Source of the DNA: Mucilaginibacter flavus
GTDB taxonomy: Bacteria > Bacteroidota > Bacteroidia > Sphingobacteriales > Sphingobacteriaceae
Direction of reading: 5' to 3'
Length of the DNA: 64,000 nt
Assembly: GCF_030409315.1 (NCBI RefSeq)
Contig: NZ_JAUFPS010000017.1
Span: 62,001 to 126,000 of the forward strand
Part shown: positions 9,101 to 16,797 of the stretch, in pieces
Numbering within the stretch: the stretch's first letter is position 1
How the letters are laid out: every line of letters starts with the position of its first letter
Translations under genes and position numbers: made by a program
Notes under the pieces: model-generated
Seen by the model: the letters and a program-made list of their open reading frames with translations, nothing else
The model's database searches: none
Told to the model about the DNA's origin: nothing

Positions 9101-11064
9101 CAATAGGTGAAATAGAATATTCAGCGTTCGATGGTATTTGCTTGACAGATACATTTCAATTGGGTGAAACTGATGCAAACTATATCCTTCATAAAGATAT
9201 GTTTCCGCAAAATTCGGAACGGGTTGCAAAACAAAAAGCAGCACCTTTAAGAGTAATAATTGGAAATCCTCCATATTCGGTTGGACAAAAATCAGAAAAT
9301 GACAATGCTCAAAATCAGAAATACGAAAAACTGGATTCGAGGGTCGAGTTTACTTATGCGAGAGGTAGCAAAGCAACTTCTGTAAAAGCGTTATACGATT
9401 CATATATTAAAGCATTTCGTTGGAGTACTGACCGCTTAGACCCTGAACATGGTGGGATTATTTGTTTTGTTTCAAACGGTGCGTGGATAGACGGAAACGG
9501 TATGGATGGCTTTAGGAAAAGTTTAGAAAATGAATTTTCGTCAATTTACGTTTTCAATTTAAAAGGAAATGCTCGCACAAGCGGAGAATTAAGGCAAAAA
9601 GAAGCGGGTAACGTGTTTGGCTCGGGTTCCCGAACTCCCATATCAATAACCTTACTGGTAAAAAATCCTAAAAAAGCCGGACAGAATGCCTCTATTAATT
9701 ATTGTGAGATTGGCGATTATTTAAATAAAGATGAAAAACTAAACGTTATAAAAAAAAGCAAAGGTATTTTTAGTCCCTCCATTGCTTGGCGAATTATAAC
9801 ACCCGATGAACACAGTGATTGGATAAGTCATAGAAATAGTAATTTCGATAACCTAATATCGATAGCACCTGCAAATAAATTTGACTTAAAAACTGAAACT
9901 TTTTTCGTTACATATTCATTAGGAATAAATACGAGCAGAGATGCTTGGTGCTATAATTTTTCCAAAACTAAATTAGGCTCTAATATTTCTAATTCAATTG
10001 ATTTTTACAATCATCAAGTAATTCGCTTTAAGGAAGAAAGAAAAAACACCCCTCAACTAATCCCCGATTCTTATATTGATATTGACCCTAAAAAAATTAG
10101 TTGGGATAGGGGTTTAAAAAACAACTTAAATGCATTAAGGATATTAGATTATGACACTGAAAAAATAATTCAAAGTTCCTATCGACCATTTTGTAAGCAA
10201 AACTTATATTTTGATAAAGTGTTAAATGCTATGCTTTATCAGAACACGAAGTTGTTCCCTAATAACTCTAAAAGCAACATAGTGATTTGCGTTTCTTCCG
10301 TTGGTGCTAACAACGGATTATCTTTGCTAATTAGTAAAGATATGGCGAATTTGCATTTCAACGGAGATACCCAATGCTTTCCTCTCTACTATTATGAAGA
10401 ACGTCGACGACAAACCCCCGGATTGTTTGACGGAGATGAAACAAGCGAATTTATTCGGCGTGACGGCATAAGCGAATTTATATCAAGCCGAGCAATTAGC
10501 ATGTACGGTAAAACTGTGACTAAAGAAGATATTTTTTATTACGTCTATGGCTTTTTACATAGCCCTGAGTATAGAATAATGTTTGCCAACGACCTGAAAA
10601 AAACATTACCACGTTTACCATTAGTAGAAGACGTTAAGGATTTTTGGCAGTTTAGTAAAGCCGGACGAAAATTTGCAGAATTGCATATCGATTACGAAAA
10701 TGTCCCTCCATACGCAGACATAAACGTAATAGGAGCTGAAAACGGGTTCTATCGTGTTGAAAAAATGCGCTTTCCAAAAAAAGACCAAAAAGATACTATA
10801 CTTTACAACAGTAAAATACGAATTGAAAACATACCCGCCGTTGCGTATGATTATGTGATAAATGGTAAAAGCGCAATTGAGTGGGTTATGGAACGTTACG
10901 CAATTACTACGCATAAAGACAGTGGTATAATAAACAACCCGAATGATTGGTGCGATGAAATTGGCAACCCCCGCTATATCTTAGACCTGCTTTTAAGTGT
11001 AATTAACGTAAGTGTTCAAACTGTACAGATTTTTGAGGCTCTCCCTAAAGTGAATTTTGAGTAG
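6187..11064 (+). CDS. Type ISP single-chain restriction-modification enzyme (nuclease-helicase-methylase)
   Basis: This 1625-residue polypeptide combines all parts of a restriction-modification system. Residues about 20-110 form an Mrr-like nuclease (Glu25, Asp65 in DTGID, Gln79-x-Lys81 in AIQCKCH). Residues about 180-680 are an SF2 helicase/translocase: Walker A CGTGKT near 203-208, DEAH 341-344, TATP 377-380, and QSVGRVMRR in the C-terminal lobe. An N6-adenine methyltransferase follows, with SAM motif DPFTGTG at 917-923 and catalytic NPPY at 1027-1030. The C-terminal 500 residues should hold target recognition. Order and length match LlaGI/LlaBIII-type ISP enzymes, which methylate one strand of their site and cut after head-on translocation. 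No separate specificity or methylase gene is needed or present. Confidence 0.9.
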   Translation: MSFNKILDKYRKISFSERDKGNRFERLMQAYLQTDPKYSYLFKKVWLWNEFPGKRDLGSGDTGIDLVSMTNDGDYWAIQCKCHQESSIIDKPAVDSFLSTSSRKFKDENLKTTGFAHRLWISTTNHWGANATEAIKNQHPPVTRINLSDLQDAPVDWTKLEEGVHGEGSRLAKHPIKGHQKEALQKTNLHFTANDRGKLIMACGTGKTFTSLRIAENETKGKGLVLFLVPSIALVGQTLREWSAHAMEPINAVCICSDPEISRKKTQHDDSDGFSVVDLALPASTNVNEIIHQFNQIKVGGSKGLTVVFSTYQSIEVISKAQKELTKLSNGFDEFDLIICDEAHRTTGVSLAGEDESAFTKVHDNTFIKAKKRLYMTATPRLYSDDTKSKAAQAEAVLCSMDDVKLYGDEIYRIGFGEAVERDLLTDYKVLILTLSDKDVPPAIQKMIAGYESEINTDDASKLIGCINALSKQILGDEGIIKDTDPNPMRRAVAFCQSIAASKKITETFNSTTEVYTSSLPTEKREQMVSVSSEHIDGTMSAPKRDELLSWLKADTENNECRILTNVRCLSEGVDVPSLDAVMFLSARNSQVDVVQSVGRVMRRAPGKKYGYIIIPVVVPSDIEADRALDDNERYKVVWTVLNALRAHDDRFNATVNKLELNKKRPEQILVAKPEYSFDNEGTPMLAEPEETYSNGTTNNNDTRNQLAIQFEQLQNVVFARMVQKVGDRRYWEQWAKNVAEIAERQAERINRLINEDITHKKAFADFLSGLQKNINPSISQQEAVEMLSQHIITKPVFEALFEGYSFVKNNPISVSMQTMLDLLEAQNVEKDTETLQKFYDSVKMRASGIDNSEGKQRIIIELYDKFFKSAFPKMVEKLGIVYTPVEVVDFIIHSVNDVLKNEFNRKISDENIHVLDPFTGTGTFITRLLQSGLIATEDLKRKYQHEIHANEIVLLAYYIAAVNIENAFHDAIGEIEYSAFDGICLTDTFQLGETDANYILHKDMFPQNSERVAKQKAAPLRVIIGNPPYSVGQKSENDNAQNQKYEKLDSRVEFTYARGSKATSVKALYDSYIKAFRWSTDRLDPEHGGIICFVSNGAWIDGNGMDGFRKSLENEFSSIYVFNLKGNARTSGELRQKEAGNVFGSGSRTPISITLLVKNPKKAGQNASINYCEIGDYLNKDEKLNVIKKSKGIFSPSIAWRIITPDEHSDWISHRNSNFDNLISIAPANKFDLKTETFFVTYSLGINTSRDAWCYNFSKTKLGSNISNSIDFYNHQVIRFKEERKNTPQLIPDSYIDIDPKKISWDRGLKNNLNALRILDYDTEKIIQSSYRPFCKQNLYFDKVLNAMLYQNTKLFPNNSKSNIVICVSSVGANNGLSLLISKDMANLHFNGDTQCFPLYYYEERRRQTPGLFDGDETSEFIRRDGISEFISSRAISMYGKTVTKEDIFYYVYGFLHSPEYRIMFANDLKKTLPRLPLVEDVKDFWQFSKAGRKFAELHIDYENVPPYADINVIGAENGFYRVEKMRFPKKDQKDTILYNSKIRIENIPAVAYDYVINGKSAIEWVMERYAITTHKDSGIINNPNDWCDEIGNPRYILDLLLSVINVSVQTVQIFEALPKVNFE

Positions 11065-11250
11065 TAGCGGTTAAAGTTATTTTGGTGCCGAGAATGTCGG
11101 TAAAGACCTATGTCTCGAAAATATTAACGGCAGACAAACCTTGCCTGATTAGATGTTTTAAAAATGCAATAAAAAAACATTGCAATTCAATGACTATTTA
11201 TAGAAAGGTTAAAAAGTGTGATTCTGAGCTCTCAGAGCACTTTTCCGAAC

Positions 11251-11274
11251 CTTAAAACTAAATTTAGTTTTAAG
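11251..11274. promoter_or_regulatory. Perfect 24-bp AT-rich palindrome upstream of the primase-helicase gene
   Basis: The half CTTAAAACTAAA is followed directly by its exact reverse complement. It lies 50 bp before the ATG at 11325 and 187 bp after the restriction gene stop. A second small inverted repeat (GCTCT-C-AGAGC) lies just before it, at about 11229-11239. It could be an operator, a replication-initiator site or a terminator of the upstream gene; there is no long T tract to favour the last. Confidence 0.4.
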
Positions 11275-11324
11275 AACTTTTTCCTTTGTTTTTCGAAATT
11301 TTTCGCTATACTATTGTGGCTATT

Positions 11325-13826
11325 ATGAAAAAAATAGCTAAACAAGATGAAATTTTATTAGATAAAAGAGCATCACAAAAACAACTACCTTTCAGTATCG
11401 ACCCTACGGTTTTTACCGAAAAACCTACCAAAAAGCAAATAGCGAAATTAACTTGGCTTCCGGTTACCGGGTCGGTAACGAATGTCTTACACCATGCCAC
11501 CTCCGGCAGAGCGTTCACGTGCGGCGTATTTAAAGACAATAACCGGGAATCAGAAAAACTAATTAAACAGCAGATATTTTGTGTTGACTTTGATGGTGGG
11601 ATGACCCTAAACGAAGCCGGGGAAATCCTTAGAGAGTACAATCTCTTTTATAATGCTGGCTACTACAGTTTTCGCCACTCCGCCGAACTCGAAAAGTTTA
11701 GGCTACTATTTGTATTCGATGGTGAAATTCAAGACCCTAAAATAGTTAAAAGCATCCTGAGAGGCTTTTATCACCTGTTTCAATGCAAATCAGACAAATC
11801 ATGTGTCGATGCTGCACGATATTGGAACGGCACCGATAAGGATTACTTTATGGGTGACATTAACCAAGTAATCAACTTAAAATATTTTTCAGAAGTTACG
11901 ACCCCGCTTTTACTTGCTGCCGATAGAAATCAATACCGAAAAATAGTCACAGCAGACGAGGGTATTCTGTGTGCAAAATCAGGTAAGATTATTTATAATA
12001 TTAATAAAGAAAATCAAGGTTGCACAAACCAAAACAAAAAAGATATTGATAAAATACAAAACTTTAATGTCGAAGATTTACAACAGTTTCAATTATTCAA
12101 AATATTTTTTGAAGGTAAAGGGACTAACATGAAAAATAAATTAAGCCACCATGAATTATTTGGGATAGCTACGAATTTAATACATTTAAAAGGAGGGTCT
12201 TCAATCTGGAAAGAATGCTTGGCGAAAAATCCACTATACGCTAAAAAAGAAAAGGAATCAATTTACAAATATGTTTATGACAAGAAATATGACCCTATTC
12301 ACTTTTCCAAATTTTCGCCTTATGAAGAAGACAAAACAAATTTCTTTCAAACATTCCGGCAAATTCTGATAAAGAAAGGACGGATATTTAATAAGTCGAA
12401 TAGTGAAGAAAAATTATGGAAACTTTCAGATGCCAGAGCAGAATTAACCAAAAAGTATAGTGAAATTATAGAAGCGGACGATTGCGACGTACATATAATT
12501 AAATGTGCTACGGGCTTAGGGAAAACACAATTAATAAAAAACACTATAAACATAGTTGCCGCATTTCCAGACCACGATTTGAAAAAAGAGCATTTTGACG
12601 ATTCGGAATTGAATGCAACTATTAAGTTAGCAACCCCGGCATTAATTGGATTTAGTGAGAACGTACAAAAACATATTGATGCCATATATATAAACGGATT
12701 TAACGATGTCGTGAACACCCTGATTAAGAACTTAGCTGAGGGCATTTCAATAAATGACGGGGGAAAGTGTAGCCGGGAGGATATAAAGGCAGCACAGGCG
12801 TACTTAGAGGCATTAAGAGCAGTTAAACAATCAGGTGAAAGCAACACGATTTTTACTACTCATCACAGGGCTGTATTAACCTCGTTTCCCCAACCCACAA
12901 TCGTTTTCGACGAAAATCCTTTGGGTGTATTACTGGCTCAGGGGGCTGTTCCTATAAGCGACGTGCAAAAGTTAGTTTTAGAATTATCTTTTACTGGTAA
13001 CAAAGTATTAGCTGAAAAACTCAGAGCTTGTATCAATTCCGATAGTAAAACTGTTTTTGATTTTGTCGGAATGGCAATTGATGAAGACGGATTATATAAA
13101 ATGATTAAAAAGCTCAAATTGAAATCAAAGATTTGGGAATTTCTTAAATCGGACTATTACGTTAAAATAAATGATAGGATTAACTATTGCACAAATAACA
13201 TCTGGCGGCTACCTACCGATAAAAAAATAATCATCGCTGACGCTACTGCCCCTATTGAACTATACCGGAAAATATTGGGCTCTCGGTTGAAAATAGTGGA
13301 TATTTCCAATGTTGAGTTAAAAGGTAAAATCATTCAATATACCACCCGGAGTTGTTCTCGCACCGGAAATGAAGGATATAGCGAAGCGGTTAACGCAGAC
13401 TTGGATAATTGGGACACAATTACCTATAAAAGTCAGAAGCAAATGTTTAATAATGCTGCACCCGATATTCATTTTGGTAAAAGCCGGGGCACCAATAAAT
13501 ATGAAGGGCGCAATCTGAATGTAATTGGAACGCCAAACTATGGCGGGGCATATTATATGTTTTTAGCTAAAGTATGCGGGTTGGACGTATCAGATTTCAC
13601 GATGAGGAATAGAAAAGTACTTTTTAAAAACAATGAGTTCGTATTCTACACTGTAGCCCATGAGGAGTTACAAGAATTTCATTTGGAGCTAACAGAGGGT
13701 GATATTATACAGGCAGCGCACCGGGCAAGACCAATCAACCATGATGTAACTGTAAAAGTATATTCGAATTTGCCTATACCACATGCTGAATTAATATGGT
13801 GGAAAAGAAACACCCCTAACCAGTAA
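11325..13826 (+). CDS. Primase-helicase-like element replication protein
   Basis: I chose ATG 11325 (MKKIAKQDE, 833 residues) over TTG 11286, which adds a weak leader. The N-terminal 230 residues (CVDFDGG, KFRLLFVFD, DAARYWNGTDKD) look like the primase/polymerase-type domain of plasmid and island replication proteins. From about 385 there is an SF2-like ATPase: Walker A CATGLGKT at 394-401, a Walker B-like TIVFDEN, and IIQAAHRARP resembling helicase motif VI near the C-terminus. This pairing suggests initiation or unwinding at an element origin. I cannot name a precise family, and catalytic primase residues are not proved. Confidence 0.6.
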   Translation: MKKIAKQDEILLDKRASQKQLPFSIDPTVFTEKPTKKQIAKLTWLPVTGSVTNVLHHATSGRAFTCGVFKDNNRESEKLIKQQIFCVDFDGGMTLNEAGEILREYNLFYNAGYYSFRHSAELEKFRLLFVFDGEIQDPKIVKSILRGFYHLFQCKSDKSCVDAARYWNGTDKDYFMGDINQVINLKYFSEVTTPLLLAADRNQYRKIVTADEGILCAKSGKIIYNINKENQGCTNQNKKDIDKIQNFNVEDLQQFQLFKIFFEGKGTNMKNKLSHHELFGIATNLIHLKGGSSIWKECLAKNPLYAKKEKESIYKYVYDKKYDPIHFSKFSPYEEDKTNFFQTFRQILIKKGRIFNKSNSEEKLWKLSDARAELTKKYSEIIEADDCDVHIIKCATGLGKTQLIKNTINIVAAFPDHDLKKEHFDDSELNATIKLATPALIGFSENVQKHIDAIYINGFNDVVNTLIKNLAEGISINDGGKCSREDIKAAQAYLEALRAVKQSGESNTIFTTHHRAVLTSFPQPTIVFDENPLGVLLAQGAVPISDVQKLVLELSFTGNKVLAEKLRACINSDSKTVFDFVGMAIDEDGLYKMIKKLKLKSKIWEFLKSDYYVKINDRINYCTNNIWRLPTDKKIIIADATAPIELYRKILGSRLKIVDISNVELKGKIIQYTTRSCSRTGNEGYSEAVNADLDNWDTITYKSQKQMFNNAAPDIHFGKSRGTNKYEGRNLNVIGTPNYGGAYYMFLAKVCGLDVSDFTMRNRKVLFKNNEFVFYTVAHEELQEFHLELTEGDIIQAAHRARPINHDVTVKVYSNLPIPHAELIWWKRNTPNQ

Positions 13827-13857
13827 ATCATCGAATATAAAAATAAGCCAAAATAAT

Positions 13858-14385
13858 ATGACTACAAACTTACGTAATGCTCTTACCTTAATATGTACTG
13901 AGTTGACAAACTCTATAGAATTAAAATTTCAACGACAGCCCCTTGGTTGCTGCTACCTTATCGGTCATTGCTTAGCGGAAGGACTAACTAATGCTGGATT
14001 TTTCGCAGAAGAAATTACCGGGCATTTAATTTTAAAAGATAAGTTTAATAAATCTTTAGTTTATGGAAACGCAAAATTTAAAGGAAAACTGGTAGGATAT
14101 TATCACACGTGGTGCACACTAAAGTATGGGGAGGAGACCATAGTTATTGACCCAAGTTTACGGTACAGTAAAATTGCTTTGAAAACACTATTTGGAATCA
14201 AATTAGATGTAAATCTACCCGACATTTTAATATCAAATGACTTGCAAGGGAATTCGTATCGCTACATTCAGGATGAGAAACTGACAATAAAATCCAAAGA
14301 ATTTTTAAGGACGGTTAATATGGAAGCAATCAAACAACTAACTGGCTGCGTTACTAACAGTACTGTGAAACTTTTGAGAAATTGA
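13858..14385 (+). CDS. Small transglutaminase-like (Cys-His-Asp) protein, function unknown
   Basis: The 175-residue product has a pattern seen in transglutaminase/papain-fold proteins: a Cys in an N-terminal helix (GCCYLIGHCLAEGL, near 31-32), a following strand (ITGHLIL), a His in YYHTWCTL and an Asp in TIVIDPS. The spacing and the typical H-x-W and D-P contexts support a Cys-His-Asp triad, but this is pattern reading, not a family match. It starts 31 bp after the primase-helicase and may be co-transcribed. No signal peptide or membrane segment. Confidence 0.55.
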   Translation: MTTNLRNALTLICTELTNSIELKFQRQPLGCCYLIGHCLAEGLTNAGFFAEEITGHLILKDKFNKSLVYGNAKFKGKLVGYYHTWCTLKYGEETIVIDPSLRYSKIALKTLFGIKLDVNLPDILISNDLQGNSYRYIQDEKLTIKSKEFLRTVNMEAIKQLTGCVTNSTVKLLRN

Positions 14386-14457
14386 TTAAATTATTTATTG
14401 ATTAAATAATACCCCCGCTAAGGTTAGATTAGGGTTAGTCCTTGGATAATATGGTGA

Positions 14458-14685
14458 TTATAACTTTGAATCATTAAAAATCAAAGTGGCTAACTCTACC
14501 TCTAAACCGTGTGCAACTTCATGTAAATAGTATATCGAAGGGTTAATTTTACCAGTCTCTAAACGTTGAATCGATTGTTGGTCTTTATCAATAGCGTGCG
14601 CAAGTTGCTTCTGAGTAATACCTTTTCCCTCCCTAATTTCACGGATTCGTTCGCCAAGATTTTTAAGAAATACCTCTTTCTGCAT
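14458..14685 (-). CDS. Small XRE-family repressor
   Basis: This 75-residue protein is a single Cro/CI-type helix-turn-helix (LGERIREIREGKGITQKQLAHAIDKDQQSIQRLE, shown here as a span at residues 10-43). It has no effector domain. It is transcribed away from the membrane protein at 14783, and the divergent spacer holds the inverted repeat ACAAC-N6-GTTGT. The same site sits in the serine recombinase promoter, so the simplest view is an autoregulated repressor controlling both. Confidence 0.8.
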   Translation of the reverse strand: MQKEVFLKNLGERIREIREGKGITQKQLAHAIDKDQQSIQRLETGKINPSIYYLHEVAHGLEVELATLIFNDSKL

Positions 14686-14722
14686 CGAGGTATAATTTTA
14701 ATCTATGAAATTTGATTAAAAC

Positions 14723-14738
14723 ACAACGGATATGTTGT
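14723..14738. promoter_or_regulatory. Operator-like inverted repeat ACAAC-N6-GTTGT (copy 1)
   Basis: The 16-bp site ACAACGGATATGTTGT lies in the divergent spacer between the XRE gene and the membrane protein gene, 38 bp upstream of the XRE start. It agrees at 15 of 16 positions with the reverse complement of the site at 16589-16604. The XRE protein is the obvious candidate binder. Confidence 0.6.
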
Positions 14739-14782
14739 ATTTCTCAGATATTTTTTTAATTTTTGTTTAACCATAAATCATC

Positions 14783-15097
14783 ATGCAAGACAATAAAAAT
14801 TCATACGAAAGCATAAAATCTGATGTCAAAGGGGCTGCTACCGGTTTATTTTTTACTGGTGGATTTATTTTCTTGATTATCGTCTTACTTTCAATCATTG
14901 TAGCGGTTTGTAAGAGTGGCTTGGAAAGTGGATTTAAAACAATAATTGTAGTTATCTTGGGAGGGATATTAGCATTATCATTCAATAATAAAGCACGTAC
15001 ATGGATATTAGGAGCATGGTTAATATTACTGGTTGCAGCAATAGTTTTACCAATGTTTTTCCTTGCCTTTTATATAATGTATTCAGGATTGAAATAG
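14783..15097 (+). CDS. Small integral membrane protein, unknown
   Basis: The 104-residue protein has three hydrophobic segments (about residues 23-44, 51-66 and 72-100) after a polar N-terminus. I recognise no family. It is divergent from the XRE repressor and shares the operator-containing spacer with it, so it is probably repressor-controlled. Two soluble small proteins follow on the same strand. Confidence 0.6.
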   Translation: MQDNKNSYESIKSDVKGAATGLFFTGGFIFLIIVLLSIIVAVCKSGLESGFKTIIVVILGGILALSFNNKARTWILGAWLILLVAAIVLPMFFLAFYIMYSGLK

Positions 15098-15134
15098 GCT
15101 TTATAAGTGAGCAAACCTGTTTTATTTTTGCTAT

Positions 15135-15428
15135 ATGAGGAAAAATTCCAAAATTACAGATGAGAATAAATATCGTATCACACTTTTTAACACCAATTGG
15201 AAAGAAGAATTTTTAATTTATAATTTCCCGTTATTACCCATGCCCGGCGACATAATTGAAATAAACAAAGACCGAGAATTGTTCTTTGTTTATTCAAGAG
15301 GCTTTGGGATTTTCAAAAGGGAAAGCATTATAGACGTTACACTATATGGGGTCATGGAAAATGACGACCATCAAAGTCGAAGTCGTTGGGACAGTTTTAA
15401 AGCAGAATTAGCAAGCGAAGGCAAATAG
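15135..15428 (+). CDS. Small hypothetical protein, paralogue of the next gene
   Basis: The 97-residue, beta-rich protein has no signal or membrane segment. Its order of features (YRITLFNT, LPMPGDIIEI, ELFFVYSRGF, VTLYG, WDSFKAEL) parallels the following 105-residue protein (FKITFVST, LPLLGNIVEF, KTFFQITKRR, IYLLYG, FDNLKNRL). The two are therefore probably diverged duplicates. The gene lies 37 bp after the membrane protein gene. Function unknown. Confidence 0.55.
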   Translation: MRKNSKITDENKYRITLFNTNWKEEFLIYNFPLLPMPGDIIEINKDRELFFVYSRGFGIFKRESIIDVTLYGVMENDDHQSRSRWDSFKAELASEGK

Positions 15429-15452
15429 GGCACCTTTGAAATCGGTGGAAAT

Positions 15453-15770
15453 ATGCTTAACAGATTTAAAATAACGTTCGTTAGTACGTTTCAATTTGAT
15501 ACCTTTTATACCTACACAAGCAATGCTTTACCACTATTAGGCAACATTGTTGAATTCGAAGCAGGTAAAACTTTTTTTCAAATCACAAAAAGGCGGTTAA
15601 TCCCACTATCGGAGAATGGTTACACAATTTACTTGTTATATGGGAACTTTTTTGGCAAAAGGGTTAACAGGATTGAATTCGATAATTTAAAAAATCGATT
15701 AGCCGGAACTGCAATAGATATTGAATTGAATAGTTACGGAGATATTCTTTTTCCTGAATTTTTGTATTAA
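15453..15770 (+). CDS. Small hypothetical protein, paralogue of the previous gene
   Basis: The 105-residue protein begins 24 bp after its probable paralogue and shares the same succession of strands and short motifs (ITF, LPLLGNIVEF, LLYG, FDNLKNRL), with an extra C-terminal tail. No catalytic motif is visible. A spacer of 184 bp follows before the convergent serine recombinase. Confidence 0.5.
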   Translation: MLNRFKITFVSTFQFDTFYTYTSNALPLLGNIVEFEAGKTFFQITKRRLIPLSENGYTIYLLYGNFFGKRVNRIEFDNLKNRLAGTAIDIELNSYGDILFPEFLY

Positions 15771-15954
15771 AAACAATTGTACCAAAACCGGGTATTAACG
15801 TTCCTTTTGGTACTTCTATTCTGCTTTAAAGCCCCCACCAGGGGGCAGTATTTATTGGCATATACAGAATTTTGTATAGAAAACGGATAAATTGTCCATC
15901 TGACGCTCGTAAGGTGGGAGTAACCAACAAATTTGATTCAATTTCATTTGATTT

Positions 15955-16557
15955 TTAAAGCGGGGCAACTAAAGCCTTAACTTTCATCACCGTTTTTGTT
16001 GACACCTCGGCAACCTTAGCAATCTCCCTAACAGTTAAACCTTTCCTTAATCCTTTTATAATTTGTTGCGATGCTGATTTTTCTAAAAAACTCTTATCGT
16101 TTTCAGATGTACCAGCCGGGCGACCCAATTTTCCACCGTTCTGCACGTAAACTAATCTGCCCACGCTGGTGCGTTCCTTAATGTTTTCGAGTTCCATTTG
16201 ATAAAGTGAAGACATTACCGAACTAATCATATTCCAAATTGGATTACGTTCACCATTAGGACGTGACTGTAAGCCCAAGTTGCGCACAATAACGTTAACT
16301 TTCTTTTCCTCTAACCATAACAACACATTAATAACATCCCCGGTGTTGCGACCAATACGGCTAAACTCTTCAATAACAATTTCTTCAACTTTACCAGCTT
16401 CAACCAATTTAGTTAATTCCTTACCTTTTGGGCGGTCTTTAAATGCAACGCTCCCGGATATTTTGTCAAGGAATACAGAATCATATTTTTCAGTGTCTGC
16501 GGTAAATCTATTTCCTGTTTGGATTTGAGTTGATACTCTGTTGTATTTTATTCTCAT
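15955..16557 (-). CDS. Serine recombinase (resolvase/invertase family)
   Basis: The 200-residue protein has the small-resolvase layout. The nucleophile Ser9 lies in YNRVSTQ, then comes the catalytic-domain motif FSRIGRNTGDV near 85-95, the dimer helix, a GGKLGRPAGTS linker and a C-terminal helix-turn-helix (LTVREIAKVAEVSTKTV). It could resolve element dimers or invert a segment. The element also has a tyrosine integrase, so this is its second recombinase. The promoter (16582-16613) is overlapped by the ACAAC-N6-GTTGT operator. Confidence 0.88.
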   Translation of the reverse strand: MRIKYNRVSTQIQTGNRFTADTEKYDSVFLDKISGSVAFKDRPKGKELTKLVEAGKVEEIVIEEFSRIGRNTGDVINVLLWLEEKKVNVIVRNLGLQSRPNGERNPIWNMISSVMSSLYQMELENIKERTSVGRLVYVQNGGKLGRPAGTSENDKSFLEKSASQQIIKGLRKGLTVREIAKVAEVSTKTVMKVKALVAPL

Positions 16558-16581
16558 AATGTTGTTGTTTTAATCACACAT

Positions 16582-16613
16582 TAAATATACAACAAATCCG
16601 TTGTTTTTACAAA
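16582..16613 (-). promoter_or_regulatory. Bacteroidota-type promoter of the serine recombinase
   Basis: On the minus strand TTTG (16610-16613) is followed after 20 bp by TATATTTA (16582-16589), close to the TTTG / TAnnTTTG consensus of the group. The gene start is 25 bp further on. The operator-like repeat occupies most of the spacer, so repressor binding would block polymerase. Confidence 0.55.
16589..16604. promoter_or_regulatory. Operator-like inverted repeat ACAAC-N6-GTTGT (copy 2)
   Basis: ACAACAAATCCGTTGT lies between the -33 and -7 motifs of the serine recombinase promoter. Its reverse complement differs at one base from the site at 14723-14738. Two near-identical sites 1.9 kb apart point to one shared repressor. 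Confidence 0.6.
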
Positions 16614-16748
16614 TAATTACAATAATTTTTGATAGGAAAGTTGTGCTACTTTTAACCATGAATTTAAGTATAACAAGGAATAATTTCTAAATGCGGAAAC
16701 TGCTGAAAATCGATAAGAATATTTTAAGTAAAAAAAATGGAATATTTT

Positions 16749-16779
16749 TTTGTGTTTAATGTAAAAATGTCTACATTAG
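16749..16779 (+). promoter_or_regulatory. Promoter with embedded inverted repeat upstream of the ImmA operon
   Basis: TTTG (16749-16752), a 19-bp spacer and TACATTAG (16772-16779) fit the Bacteroidota promoter form. A perfect 6-bp inverted repeat with an 8-bp gap (AATGTA...TACATT, 16758-16777) covers the spacer and -7. The first gene starts at 16798. The HTH-ImmA protein encoded second in the operon is a candidate to bind here. Confidence 0.5.
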
Positions 16780-16797
16780 TTTATTCAATTCAATATT

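Noticed and set aside
12347..12847. Long minus-strand frame (166 codons) inside the primase-helicase gene
   Set aside because: It lies entirely within a well-supported gene on the other strand, and its hydrophobic, Ser/Phe-rich text is typical of an antisense shadow.
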